Below, piece after piece: positions 51,833 to 60,039 of a stretch of DNA of 64,000 nt (positions within the stretch are counted from its first letter, which is position 1; every line of letters begins with the position of its first letter). The notes beneath the pieces are model-generated. The model worked only from the letters and a program-made list of their open reading frames with translations. It did not search any database and was not told the DNA's origin. A program made the position numbers and the translations under genes. Source of the DNA: Bacillus_AD sp047238185 (lineage in GTDB: Bacteria; Bacillota; Bacilli; Bacillales; DSM-1321); assembly GCF_047238185.1 (NCBI RefSeq), contig NZ_JBDFMI010000001.1:2542001-2606000 (forward strand). The letters are read 5' to 3'.

Positions 51833-52168
51833 ATGAATGAGTCACATTTATGTCCCAGGTTCGAGAAAGCCATGAGCATTATCAGCCAGCGTTGGACCGG
51901 CCTGATCGTTTATCAGCTATTAAACGGGGGGCCTCAGCGTTTCAGCGAAATAGAAGCGGGCATTACGATAAGCGGAAGAGTTCTTTCCGACCGGCTGAAG
52001 GATCTGGAACAAGCAGGTATTGTCAAAAGAGAGGTTTATCCTGAAACTCCTGTCCGGATTGAATACTCCCTTACAGATAAAGGACGAGCATTAAAACCCA
52101 TTTTCGAATGCGTCGAAACGTGGTCCCACGATTGGATCCATATTGAAGAAAGCGGAAAAAGTGAATGA
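51833..52168 (+). CDS. HxlR/DUF24-family redox-sensing repressor (CatR/YodB-like)
   Basis: A 111-aa winged-helix repressor. The N-terminal ESHLCPRFEKAMSIISQRWTG contains Cys7, which corresponds to the redox-sensing Cys of CatR and YodB; a second Cys lies near residue 92 (FECVETW). SEIEAGITISGRVLSDRLKDLE is the HTH and KREVYPETPVRIEYSLTDKG the wing. ATG 51833 follows GAGGTGAGG; the GTG at 51824 is inside the site. Divergent from catE, whose operator it should bind. Quinones would inactivate it by thiol modification, by analogy. Confidence 0.87.
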   Translation: MNESHLCPRFEKAMSIISQRWTGLIVYQLLNGGPQRFSEIEAGITISGRVLSDRLKDLEQAGIVKREVYPETPVRIEYSLTDKGRALKPIFECVETWSHDWIHIEESGKSE

Positions 52169-52176
52169 CGGAACCC

Positions 52177-52214
52177 GAAAAAACGGCACCCCCGAATGGG
52201 ATGCCGTTTTTTTC
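52177..52214. terminator. Bidirectional terminator between the HxlR gene and the SigM-like operon
   Basis: AAAAACGGCA (from about 52178) pairs with TGCCGTTTTT (52202 onward); GGG/CCC inside strengthens the stem. A T run on both strands. Confidence 0.8.
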
Positions 52215-52215
52215 T

Positions 52216-52530
52216 TTATGGCACATAATTTATAGATAATTGAAAAACTATCATTAATACATAATACACCAAAATGAAGGCATGCAATCCAATGCCCCAA
52301 ATGGCATAAAGCCTGGAATGTTTTTTCGTGAATAAACCTGCGATTCCCAATAATAGTCCTATCAATGGCATCTTGCTGAAGAAAAGGCCTAAAAACAGCT
52401 TCGACTGAGTCAAAAAATAGATATTTCCCGCCACTAATATGATCAAAGCGAGAAGAAAGGATAAAAAACCAGTCACCGTCGGCAGCTTTGAATGGCTCCG
52501 CCATTTCTTTTTCTTTAATGGTAATTCCAC
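52216..52530 (-). CDS. Three-span membrane protein at the YhdK position of a sigM-like operon
   Basis: A 104-aa protein with a basic N-terminus (LPLKKKKWRSHSK) and three hydrophobic helices (about 19-40, 45-66 and 77-100). It overlaps the anti-sigma gene by 16 bases and is third in the order sigma-anti-sigma-small membrane protein, as yhdK is in the sigM-yhdL-yhdK operon of B. subtilis. YhdK helps to hold SigM inactive; I infer the same here from position and topology rather than sequence. Confidence 0.6.
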   Translation of the reverse strand: MELPLKKKKWRSHSKLPTVTGFLSFLLALIILVAGNIYFLTQSKLFLGLFFSKMPLIGLLLGIAGLFTKKHSRLYAIWGIGLHAFILVYYVLMIVFQLSINYVP

Positions 52531-53546
52531 AATTTAACCTCTCCTATCTTAATTCCTTCTATCTGTTCATTATTTCTTAGTTCGGCAAAATCTTTCGTCG
52601 GTCCTGTCACCACAGCTCCATATATTCCGATCCCGTTCTTCTCAATAAAACGTAAGCGTTCCGTTAAATGAAGGGTCTGATTTTGAGATCTTTTATCCGT
52701 GATAGTATCCACATTCTTTTGTGAATCAGCCAATTCCTTCAATACGTTGCTGAATACTGCACGATGTTCTTCCTCTCCTGAATAGGTCGCCCATAAATGA
52801 TCATCTGGTTGAACTGGAAATCCGATCGGTATGACTGGAAACCCTTCTTCATCATTTTGTTTACCTTCTATCCCTGTATCGACTGCCAGCCATCTTAGCT
52901 CCAGAGAAGCAGGCAGCATCTTTTCTACTTGCTCCTGAGTAAGGATTTCACTGAAAGACATATATACTTCGGTTATTGTGCCGTCCGGCAAATCCCTTAT
53001 GGTGTTCCAACCAGAGTAAAGATTGGTCTTTGAAGTTGCCTTAGGATGAAATAGCATGGTAGATTCAAAGTTATCTTGCGGTTTCAAAGGCATATCATAG
53101 GATGCCTCAATTTTTGGAACATCGGCGCTAGACATCATGAATTCGATATTGTAATGCCTCGTTTTATAGACATCTCCCCCTATTTTAGACAGCACGTCAA
53201 AAGAGGTTTTCAAGGTGAATAAGCCAATATCTGTATCGATCTTACTTCTATCGACCGTACTGTTCGGGACAGTTGTCTCAATGGTTTTAATTGCCTGGTC
53301 GATCAAGCGGTCCGCTCTGGAATCCTGGCTGTAATACATATAAGACAATAAATAGAGGACGGGGCAAATAAGCAGGATAACGGCCAAAGAAATCATAACC
53401 GTTGTAATTCGGGCAGTATGTTTTCCTTTCATGATAATCCGTTTCTGCCCTTCTTCATTCAACGCATTCTCTGCTTCAAATTCATTTATTGTTTCTTTAA
53501 GGTATAAAGCATATATTTCTTCATCTCGATTCTGTCCATCCTTCAT
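52515..53546 (-). CDS. Membrane-bound anti-sigma factor (YhdL-like, Sigma_reg_N/C type)
   Basis: A 343-aa single-pass protein. Residues 1-45 are cytoplasmic and charged, with EEGQKRIIMKGKHTARITTV typical of the Sigma_reg_N domain. One membrane helix follows (about 47-70). A large extracytoplasmic domain (about 75-343) contains GWNTIRDLPDGTITEVYMSF and QVEKMLPASLELRWLAVDTG, typical of Sigma_reg_C. The layout matches YhdL, the anti-SigM factor. It overlaps the sigma gene by 26 bases. It should bind the sigma factor at the membrane and release it on envelope stress. Confidence 0.8.
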   Translation of the reverse strand: MKDGQNRDEEIYALYLKETINEFEAENALNEEGQKRIIMKGKHTARITTVMISLAVILLICPVLYLLSYMYYSQDSRADRLIDQAIKTIETTVPNSTVDRSKIDTDIGLFTLKTSFDVLSKIGGDVYKTRHYNIEFMMSSADVPKIEASYDMPLKPQDNFESTMLFHPKATSKTNLYSGWNTIRDLPDGTITEVYMSFSEILTQEQVEKMLPASLELRWLAVDTGIEGKQNDEEGFPVIPIGFPVQPDDHLWATYSGEEEHRAVFSNVLKELADSQKNVDTITDKRSQNQTLHLTERLRFIEKNGIGIYGAVVTGPTKDFAELRNNEQIEGIKIGEVKLWNYH

Positions 53547-54033
53547 CGCTGTGGTTCAACTCCTTTATCTTCTTTATGGCTCTCTGCCTTCCTCTGTATA
53601 AATGGCTCTTTACAGTGTTCAGCTTCATATTCAACACCTCTGCGGCTTCTTTATTAGACAAACTGTGCAAATCGCACAAAATGAGCACATGTTTCTCATT
53701 AACCGGCAGCTCATGGATAATGGATAAAAGGCGCCCATAGTTTTCTTTCTCCATCAACAGACTTTCTGGAGTATTGCAGTCTTTGCCAACTGAATAGACC
53801 GAATCCTGTATATCCACTCGTTTATGCTTTCTTTGGAAATCAATAAATGCATGATAAGCTACCTTGAATAACCATGCCTTCATATTGTATATTTCGCATG
53901 ATTCCAATTGGACATATGCTTTATAGAAAGCTTCCTGGACTAAATCCTCTGCAGTATGGTGATTTTTGGAGAGAGAGAAAACATAGCGGTAAATATCGTT
54001 TACATAAAGCCGGAACATTTCATCAAGTTCCAC
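53521..54033 (-). CDS. ECF sigma factor, SigM-like
   Basis: A 170-aa ECF sigma factor. Region 2 is IYRYVFSLSKNHHTAEDLVQEAFYKAYVQ, with -10-recognising helices and AWLFKVAYHAFIDFQRKHKR (about residues 15-75). Region 4 is LPVNEKHVLILCDLHSLSNKEAAEVLNM and VKSHLYRGRQRAIKKI (about 110-155). Similar to SigM, which handles cell-wall stress. The frame opens at TTG 54036, but GTG 54033 has 7-base spacing from AAGGGGG and is preferred. First gene of a three-gene operon with its own ECF-like promoter upstream. Confidence 0.83.
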   Translation of the reverse strand: MELDEMFRLYVNDIYRYVFSLSKNHHTAEDLVQEAFYKAYVQLESCEIYNMKAWLFKVAYHAFIDFQRKHKRVDIQDSVYSVGKDCNTPESLLMEKENYGRLLSIIHELPVNEKHVLILCDLHSLSNKEAAEVLNMKLNTVKSHLYRGRQRAIKKIKELNHSDEGWTESR

Positions 54034-54058
54034 CAATCTTCCCCCTTTTCACTTAATC

Positions 54059-54083
54059 CACGGATGAAAACGAAATAAGTTGC
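54059..54083 (-). promoter_or_regulatory. ECF-like promoter of the SigM-like operon
   Basis: On the minus strand GCAACTT (CAAC at 54079-54082) and CCGTGG (CGTG at 54059-54062) are spaced by 16 bases and lie about 26 bases before the start codon. This is a variant of the AAC/CGT ECF signature. Confidence 0.45.
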
Positions 54084-54152
54084 ACTATTAAACAAAATTG
54101 TAAATAATTTTATATTTAAGTAAAATATAACAAATTATCAGTGTTGAAGGCA

Positions 54153-54188
54153 TAAAAAAAGCAGCCCATACCGGGCTGCGCTTTTTTT
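54153..54188 (-). terminator. Terminator of the xpaC-yaaN operon
   Basis: GCAGCCC (54161-54167) pairs with GGGCTGC (54173-54179), flanked by seven A on one side and seven T on the other, so it works on both strands. Confidence 0.85.
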
Positions 54189-54203
54189 CGTTTTTTCTAT
54201 TTA

Positions 54204-55373
54204 TTAGTTTTGAGGCTTTATATTCAAGAGTTTCTGCTTCAAATCCTCTTCCATGCTTGTCAGCTCTATTTGGGCCTGCTGGCGTTTGATTCGCCCTTCT
54301 GCCTGGATGCGGATGGTTTCTTCAAGTGCAGTCACAAGATTGTCCTGTGTTTTCTTCAATGTTTCAATATCCACAAGGCCTCTTTCATTCGCTCTGGCTG
54401 TTTCAATTGTATTCACTTTCAGCATCTCGGAGTTTTTCAACAATAATTCATTCGTCGTTTTTGCCACTTGATTTTGCGCATTGACGGCACTTTTTTGGCG
54501 AAGCAAGGCTAACGCAATCGCCACCTGGTTTTTCCATAATGGAATGGCCGTCATAATGGAAGACTGGATCTTTTCCGCTAACGTTTGGTTCGTATTTTGA
54601 ATCAAGCGGATTTGCGGCGCACTTTGGATCGTAATTTGGCGGCTTAGCTGCAGATCATGCATCCGTTTCTCCAGCCGATCCACAAATTGCATCATATCGT
54701 TCACTTCTTGGACAGCCATTTGATCCCCGGTCTCTTCAGCTTTTTTCCGGAGTGCCGGGATGGTTTTCTCATTCAATTCAGCCATTTTGATTTCAGCTGC
54801 AGCGATGTAGATATTCAATGCATGAAAATAATCCTTATTTTTCTCATATAATTGCTCGAGCATGCCGATATCTCCAAGCAGCGTATTTTTTGCATGGGTC
54901 AATTGGACAGCAATGCGGTCAATTTGAACGGAAGTCTTTTGGTACTTGGACAATGTCTCCTGAATGGAAGACTGGATTTTTCCGAAGAATCGTGAAACGA
55001 TGTTCTTCTTCGCATCCAATTCCTCCGGCTTCACACTTTCAAGCCGCTTCATCAAATCGCTGAGGATATCGCCGATCTCGCCAATATCCTTCTTCTGCAC
55101 CTGGTCCAGCATCGCATGCGAAAAGCTCATTAGCTTCGACTGCGCTTGTGTTCCATACATCATCATTGCCTGAAAATCGGTCGGATCGATCTGTTCCGCC
55201 AATTGAAGGGCACGTTCCTTATTTTCTTCCGGCAGTACATCAACCAAACGCTGGGGCTTGGCTTCTGTTTCCTTCTTTAATTCAAGAGGCTGTTCTCCAT
55301 GTTCGCCGCCGAAAGGATTGGATAGTAAATCATCCAATGAATCGCTTTTATTTAAAGATTGGTAATCGCTCAT
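54204..55373 (-). CDS. yaaN: Toxic-anion-resistance (TelA) family protein YaaN
   Basis: A 389-aa soluble, almost entirely helical protein of the TelA/KlaA family, close in length to B. subtilis YaaN. LMSFSHAMLDQVQKKDIGEI and LMKRLESVKPEEL (about 75-115) open the conserved region; QIDRIAVQLTHAKNTLLGDI and the RQITIQSAPQIRLIQNTNQT segment (about 245-264) are diagnostic. Coiled-coil stretches run throughout. Family members are linked to tellurite and cell-wall-antibiotic tolerance, but the mechanism is unknown. ATG 55373 follows GGAGGAG. Downstream of xpaC in the same order as in B. subtilis. Confidence 0.85.
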   Translation of the reverse strand: MSDYQSLNKSDSLDDLLSNPFGGEHGEQPLELKKETEAKPQRLVDVLPEENKERALQLAEQIDPTDFQAMMMYGTQAQSKLMSFSHAMLDQVQKKDIGEIGDILSDLMKRLESVKPEELDAKKNIVSRFFGKIQSSIQETLSKYQKTSVQIDRIAVQLTHAKNTLLGDIGMLEQLYEKNKDYFHALNIYIAAAEIKMAELNEKTIPALRKKAEETGDQMAVQEVNDMMQFVDRLEKRMHDLQLSRQITIQSAPQIRLIQNTNQTLAEKIQSSIMTAIPLWKNQVAIALALLRQKSAVNAQNQVAKTTNELLLKNSEMLKVNTIETARANERGLVDIETLKKTQDNLVTALEETIRIQAEGRIKRQQAQIELTSMEEDLKQKLLNIKPQN

Positions 55374-55387
55374 CTAAAACTCCTCCT

Positions 55388-56035
55388 CTATGACTTTAAA
55401 TCTTCATCCTTGTTTTTTTCAATGGACTGTTTGGCTACATCCAATTCCAAAGCCAATGATTCCACATCGCTTGAAAGCAATTTGAACAAATCCTGCTCCA
55501 CTGTTTCACTCATAGAGGAAATTGTAATGCGCGTATCGCGCAAGGACTCTTGGATTTCTGCTGTTTTTACAGGCTGCTTGGTCAAAAATACATATTTTTC
55601 CGTTAGTTCAACAAGTGAATCCAGATGCGAATAATAGAAGGCTTCCGCCTCATAAAACCGCTTTGGTTCATTTTCTACAATTGATTGTATTTTTTTCGCT
55701 ACGCGGATCACATCATAATTCTGCTTGATGGTGAACACATTGCCTACTGAAAACATCACTTTTTGCAGGCGGGAAATTTTCCCCTTGGCTTCCACTAAAT
55801 GTTCTTCTATATATTTATATTCCCTGCGGGACAATCCGCTGTTCTTTACTGTTTTTCTGGCAAAAATCCACTTCAGCCCAAAAAAAGTAATGAACGCTGC
55901 CCCTATACCGGATAGCAATGAATAGAAAAAGTCTACATCGAATGCTAGCAGGCATATAAAGAAGGCAATTCCAAAGGAAAGAACGCCAACCCCAAGTCGG
56001 AAGATAAACAAGAATATCGATACGATCGGTTTCAT
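55388..56035 (-). CDS. xpaC: XpaC-like membrane protein
   Basis: A 215-aa protein with two N-terminal membrane helices (about 5-28 and 32-54), then a cytoplasmic helical domain containing LSRREYKYIEEHLVEAKGKI and FYEAEAFYYSHLDSLVELTE. The family is known as 5-bromo-4-chloroindolyl phosphate hydrolysis protein (XpaC) from an old phenotype; real enzyme activity is doubtful. It is followed 14 bases later by yaaN, the conserved partner. ATG 56035 has GGGAG upstream. Confidence 0.82.
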   Translation of the reverse strand: MKPIVSIFLFIFRLGVGVLSFGIAFFICLLAFDVDFFYSLLSGIGAAFITFFGLKWIFARKTVKNSGLSRREYKYIEEHLVEAKGKISRLQKVMFSVGNVFTIKQNYDVIRVAKKIQSIVENEPKRFYEAEAFYYSHLDSLVELTEKYVFLTKQPVKTAEIQESLRDTRITISSMSETVEQDLFKLLSSDVESLALELDVAKQSIEKNKDEDLKS

Positions 56036-56257
56036 CTTACATCGGCTCCCTATTAGTAATTCCTTATTACGTATTTACGTTTATCGTTCTATAAAGTTTC
56101 ATTGTAAGCCGGCCTTCAGCCCGGCTATACGGCTATTCGTTCTTCTACCGTTTTCGGAATAAGGAGTCATCGATTGCTGGTGAATGATCCTTAAGCCTAT
56201 TATACCAATTCTATCGCCTTACCTAAATAAGACGCCAGGCTTACATGCTGCTAAGCC

Positions 56258-56542
56258 CTATTCTGAATCATTTCTTTGTATATTCAGTATACCTTTATTT
56301 TTCCCTAAATAGCTATAAAGCAAAACAGAAAAGCTGTGAACTTTCATGCCCTGGCAACTAATCATTACCGTATTTTGTATATTTGACAAAAGTTGCGTAA
56401 CACACCCTGCTTTTTCCATACAAGTATATGCAGGCGGACTATGATAAGCCATTACCTGTTTGGTTGCCAAGCTGTCACTCTTATATTCATACTGACCGAC
56501 TCTTATTTGAACACATCCAACAATCTGTTTTTCATCGGCCAT
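56258..56542 (-). CDS. Doubtful Cys-containing small protein
   Basis: A 94-codon frame with five Cys and the segment AYHSPPAYTCMEKAGCVTQL. No signal peptide or helix is obvious, and the ATG (56542) has only a distant AGGAATGG. It may be a real lineage-specific gene, a remnant, or chance. The rest of 56036-56590 shows no feature beyond possible promoters. Confidence 0.3.
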   Translation of the reverse strand: MADEKQIVGCVQIRVGQYEYKSDSLATKQVMAYHSPPAYTCMEKAGCVTQLLSNIQNTVMISCQGMKVHSFSVLLYSYLGKNKGILNIQRNDSE

Positions 56543-56592
56543 GCTTTTTTACCATTCCTAAAAAAAGGGTGTAGCTGAATAAATGTCCCTAT

Positions 56593-56629
56593 AACAAAGA
56601 TCCTGCACCAAATATGCAGGATCTTTGTT
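56593..56629 (-). terminator. Terminator of the 5'-nucleotidase gene
   Basis: AACAAAGATCCTGCA (56593-56607) pairs perfectly with TGCAGGATCTTTGTT (56615-56629), 15 bp with a 7-nt loop. Confidence 0.8.
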
Positions 56630-56634
56630 ATCGA

Positions 56635-58602
56635 CTATTTTGTTAAGTCATACGAATACTTAGTCAATCCGTTATCGAGCGTTTCAATTGCTGAAATCGG
56701 CGTATTCCCAGTCAACGTTTGTTTTCCCTTAGAGCTAGAGGAGAACACGATTTTTGCTTTTGAATGGTCTACACTTTTTATTTTCCAATTGTCATTTTTA
56801 TCAATTATGTTGTTTTTATGATCTTTCAAGTATTTCGCTACAATCTCTCTGTTTTCGTCAGAAGAAATATATACCGTTGTTTTCCCCTCCTGAGTGGCCG
56901 GGAACTTACTGCCTCCACCAGAGAAATAAGAATTGGTCACAAGAAGGAATTCCTGGCCATCCTTCAGTTTTTCGCCGTTGAAGGTAACATTCGTTACTCT
57001 TTCTGCATGTTCATCTATTAAATTGCCATCCATATCATAACGCGGCGCCTTTGTTACATCAAACTCATAGTTCAACCCATCCATCACATTGAAATTGAAG
57101 GGAACAAAATTGTCGTTTAGCAATTCCTGTTCATCGCTGCTTGCCGGATCGATTGTATTATAAATAGTTGCTGTTCTTTCCAGCATTTCTTTCAGATCTT
57201 TGCCGGTAACTTTCATTACAGTCAGGTTGTTAGAATATTTATATAGGTTCGTAACATCCTTTGTCGTAATGTCGCCTTTTGGAATATCCACGTAGTCATC
57301 TGCTGCACTGCCTGCCTTGAAAGGGGCAGCAATGCTGATCAACGGCAGAGACTTATACTGCTTAAGCTCTTCTATTTCTCCTTGTTCAATGCCCTTTTTC
57401 ACATAGTTTATCTGGGCTTTCTGGACAATGTCCAAAGACTCGTTATCACTGACTAACGCAAAGAATGAATTCAGGTTTTTATCGATGGTGCCGATTGGGC
57501 TGCTTACATATTCAATTGTCTTATCATGATATTCTTTCACATCTGAAACAACCGTTTTATCGTTTTCACTATCTTCCACACTTCTCAACTCAGACTTTGA
57601 ATCGATAACTGACCAGCGGCCGTCCTTCTGCTGAAGTTTCAAATCAATCACTCCGAGGTGGGATCCAAAGTAATTAGACATCGTAGTAGCTACACCATTA
57701 ATTGTTCCCTTTTTCACATCAACATTTTTAAGATTGTTGATTTTCTCTTCTGTTGAAGGAAAAGCTTGGTGGGTATGCCCTGCAACTACTGCATCCACGC
57801 CTTTTACCTTTGTCAATTCATAAGAAGCATTTTCATCATATTCAGAGTGCTCTTCATCGCCATATCCAGAATGGGCAACAGCCAGGACAATGTCCACTTT
57901 CTCTTTATTTTTTAGAATATCCACCATTTCGTTGGCGGAATCAACAATATCCTTAACCACCACTTTACCTTCTAGCTTGGTCCGGTCCCAATTCAGAATT
58001 TGCGGAGGGACGAAGCCTGCGACTCCAATTTTCACAATCTGTTCCTTGCCGTCATTGTCCATTACTTTTTCCTCAATGACTTCATAAGGCTTGAACATAT
58101 GATTTCCCTTTGTATCATAGACATTCGAATTAATAATGGACATCTTTTCTGTTCCCTTGATAACATTGTTCAAATAATCCAATCCATAATTAAATTCATG
58201 GTTCCCAAGGGATGCTACGTCCACGCCTACTTTTGATAACGCATTGTAAACCGGATGCCCCTTGCTTAATGGATTTTGGGCGTAATAATCCCCTAGGGCG
58301 CTTCCTTGGATGGTATCCCCATTATCCACCAGAATGAAATTATCAATCTTTTCATTTTTGCCTTTAGTAGATTCTTTCCGGGCATCACTAATGACTGTAG
58401 ATAATTTACTTAAACCGATTTTATTATTCTCTTCAGTTGTAAAATAATCATAGTTCATAAGATTGGCATGCAGATCGGTGATCGTTCCTATCCTTAAATC
58501 AACTGTCGGTTCCTCTTTTGTTTTGCTGTTGCTCATGGCCATTAACAGGCCCCCTGTTGCGATGGTTGCCGCTACTGCAATGGGTACGATTTTTTTCTTC
58601 AT
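56635..58602 (-). CDS. Secreted 5'-nucleotidase / 2',3'-cyclic phosphodiesterase (CpdB/YfkN-like)
   Basis: A 655-aa exported metallophosphatase. The N-terminal signal (KKKIVPIAVAATIATGGLLMA) lacks a lipobox. The calcineurin-like domain holds the metal ligands in GTITDLHANL, FILVDNGDTIQGS, LGNHEFNYG, LAVAHSGYGDEEH and VAGHTHQAFP. The 5-nucleotidase C-terminal domain (about 390-570) has APFKAGSAADDYVDIPKGDI and TNSYFSGGGSKFP, the substrate-base pocket. No LPXTG anchor is seen, so it may be released. ATG 58602 follows GGAGGAG; the GTG four codons earlier is part of that site. It would salvage phosphate and nucleosides outside the cell. Confidence 0.87.
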   Translation of the reverse strand: MKKKIVPIAVAATIATGGLLMAMSNSKTKEEPTVDLRIGTITDLHANLMNYDYFTTEENNKIGLSKLSTVISDARKESTKGKNEKIDNFILVDNGDTIQGSALGDYYAQNPLSKGHPVYNALSKVGVDVASLGNHEFNYGLDYLNNVIKGTEKMSIINSNVYDTKGNHMFKPYEVIEEKVMDNDGKEQIVKIGVAGFVPPQILNWDRTKLEGKVVVKDIVDSANEMVDILKNKEKVDIVLAVAHSGYGDEEHSEYDENASYELTKVKGVDAVVAGHTHQAFPSTEEKINNLKNVDVKKGTINGVATTMSNYFGSHLGVIDLKLQQKDGRWSVIDSKSELRSVEDSENDKTVVSDVKEYHDKTIEYVSSPIGTIDKNLNSFFALVSDNESLDIVQKAQINYVKKGIEQGEIEELKQYKSLPLISIAAPFKAGSAADDYVDIPKGDITTKDVTNLYKYSNNLTVMKVTGKDLKEMLERTATIYNTIDPASSDEQELLNDNFVPFNFNVMDGLNYEFDVTKAPRYDMDGNLIDEHAERVTNVTFNGEKLKDGQEFLLVTNSYFSGGGSKFPATQEGKTTVYISSDENREIVAKYLKDHKNNIIDKNDNWKIKSVDHSKAKIVFSSSSKGKQTLTGNTPISAIETLDNGLTKYSYDLTK

Positions 58603-58990
58603 GTTCTCCTCCACTTGTCTAATATGTTTTTGTTTTTTATGTAAGAAAGAAAACGATTTTTTTGAATTATAATTTATAAATCTCCCTTTTTGAAAAAAAT
58701 AGTGTATTAACTTAATTCACAAAAGTATTTCTTTTTCCTACATTAGGATATCGGCCTCTTAAACAACCAATTCCATAGTCTATTTTTAATGCTCTGCGGG
58801 AGTCTTGCCGCTTCTGCTCTCACGATGGAGCAATCACCGTACCCACTGCGAAAGTGTCTTTTTTGATAAATGTCAATGACCAATATGAATGGAATTATCA
58901 ATTGTTCCCCATGAATAATGACAACTAGCGAAAATCAAATAAGAGGCTCACCGGCAGCACTATCCGTTGCCTTTCAAAAACGGCAAAAAA
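58603..58990. other. Non-coding stretch between the 5'-nucleotidase and the reductase cluster
   Basis: I see no coding frame here with a ribosome-binding site. A GC-richer patch at about 58795-58850 (minus strand reads GCAGAAGCGGCAAGACTCCC) resembles a short dispersed intergenic repeat that I recall from bacilli. This is a weak match. Confidence 0.25.
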
Positions 58991-59030
58991 CACCCCAAAC
59001 GTTAGATTTCCCTCTCTAACATTTGGGGTG
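58991..59030 (-). terminator. Terminator of aldo/keto reductase 1
   Basis: CACCCCAAACGTTAGA (58991-59006) pairs with TCTAACATTTGGGGTG (59015-59030) with one mismatch. On the minus strand six T follow. Confidence 0.85.
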
Positions 59031-59087
59031 CATCAGTACCTGCCCAATTCAATTGAACAAAATTCCATTCAGCATTAGGCAAACGAT

Positions 59088-59924
59088 TTAAAAATCAAAA
59101 TGGAAGTTATCAGGGTCCTGCCCTGCTCTTTCATTTGTATTCATGCGGTCTATTGTTGCCATTTCTTCATCACTAAGTGCAAAATCGAACAAATCGGCAT
59201 TTTCTTCGATGCGGTGTGGCTTGACCGATTTAGGGATAGTGATGATATCATGCTGCAAGTCCCAGCGCAAAATGACTTGGGCGACGGTTTTGCCATGTTT
59301 CTCTGCAATCTGCTTCAATTGAGGATCATTGAGCAAACGGCCGCGTGCCAATGGCGACCATGCTTCAACAGCAATTTGCTGCGTTTGGCAATAAGCTCTC
59401 AATGCCTCTTGGTTTAAGTTGGGATGCAGTTCTATTTGATTGACCATCGGCTTGATGCGGGCATCCTTCAATAGATCTTCTAAATGGTGCTGATGGAAGT
59501 TGCATACTCCGATTGCTTTTACTTTACCTTCCTCATACAGCTTCTCCATTGCTTTCCATGTTTCTTTATACGACTCGGCTACAGGCCAATGGATTAAATA
59601 TAAGTCCACGTAATCAAGGCCAAGCTTATCCAGGCTTGTTTCAAAAGCGTCCAATGTAGATTGGTAGCCCTGATCGGAATTCCATACCTTTGTGGTTATA
59701 AACAATTCCTCACGCGGCAATCCACATTCTTTGATCCCTGCGCCAACTGCCTTTTCATTCTTATAGATGGCCGCTGTATCAATCGAACGGTAGCCGGTTT
59801 TGACAGCATGTTTGATGCTCTCCACCGCCTGTTCATTATCTTCCATCTTGTAAACGCCCAATCCGAGCCTCGGCATCTTAACACCGTTATGTAATGTTGT
59901 TGTATCTTTAATGCTGTTAATCAT
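59088..59924 (-). CDS. Aldo/keto reductase 1 (AKR5, YvgN/YtbE-like)
   Basis: A 278-aa NADPH-dependent reductase of the AKR5 group, similar to the glyoxal/methylglyoxal reductase YvgN. The tetrad is visible: Asp in RSIDTAAIYKNEKAVG, Tyr in the same motif, Lys in LFITTKVWNSDQGY and His in DLYLIHWPV. IPKSVKPHRIEENADLF binds the 2'-phosphate of NADPH. I chose ATG 59924 (MINSIKD), with AAGGAGG upstream; the frame is open 12 codons more. It belongs to a tandem group of three paralogues, each with its own ribosome-binding site. Confidence 0.88.
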   Translation of the reverse strand: MINSIKDTTTLHNGVKMPRLGLGVYKMEDNEQAVESIKHAVKTGYRSIDTAAIYKNEKAVGAGIKECGLPREELFITTKVWNSDQGYQSTLDAFETSLDKLGLDYVDLYLIHWPVAESYKETWKAMEKLYEEGKVKAIGVCNFHQHHLEDLLKDARIKPMVNQIELHPNLNQEALRAYCQTQQIAVEAWSPLARGRLLNDPQLKQIAEKHGKTVAQVILRWDLQHDIITIPKSVKPHRIEENADLFDFALSDEEMATIDRMNTNERAGQDPDNFHFDF

Positions 59925-59993
59925 AAAAGCCCTCCTTAAAGTTCTTGATGATATAGTCATATACTACACGAAATTTGTTCAAAAAGCATTAGA

Positions 59994-60018
59994 GCCGGCA
60001 GGTAAACGCCCTGCCGGC
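59994..60018 (-). terminator. Hairpin between reductases 2 and 1
   Basis: GCCGGCAGG (59994-60002) pairs with CCTGCCGGC (60010-60018). A weak T run follows on the minus strand, so termination may be partial. Confidence 0.55.
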
Positions 60019-60039
60019 CCTTACAGCTTGCCGGAACTA

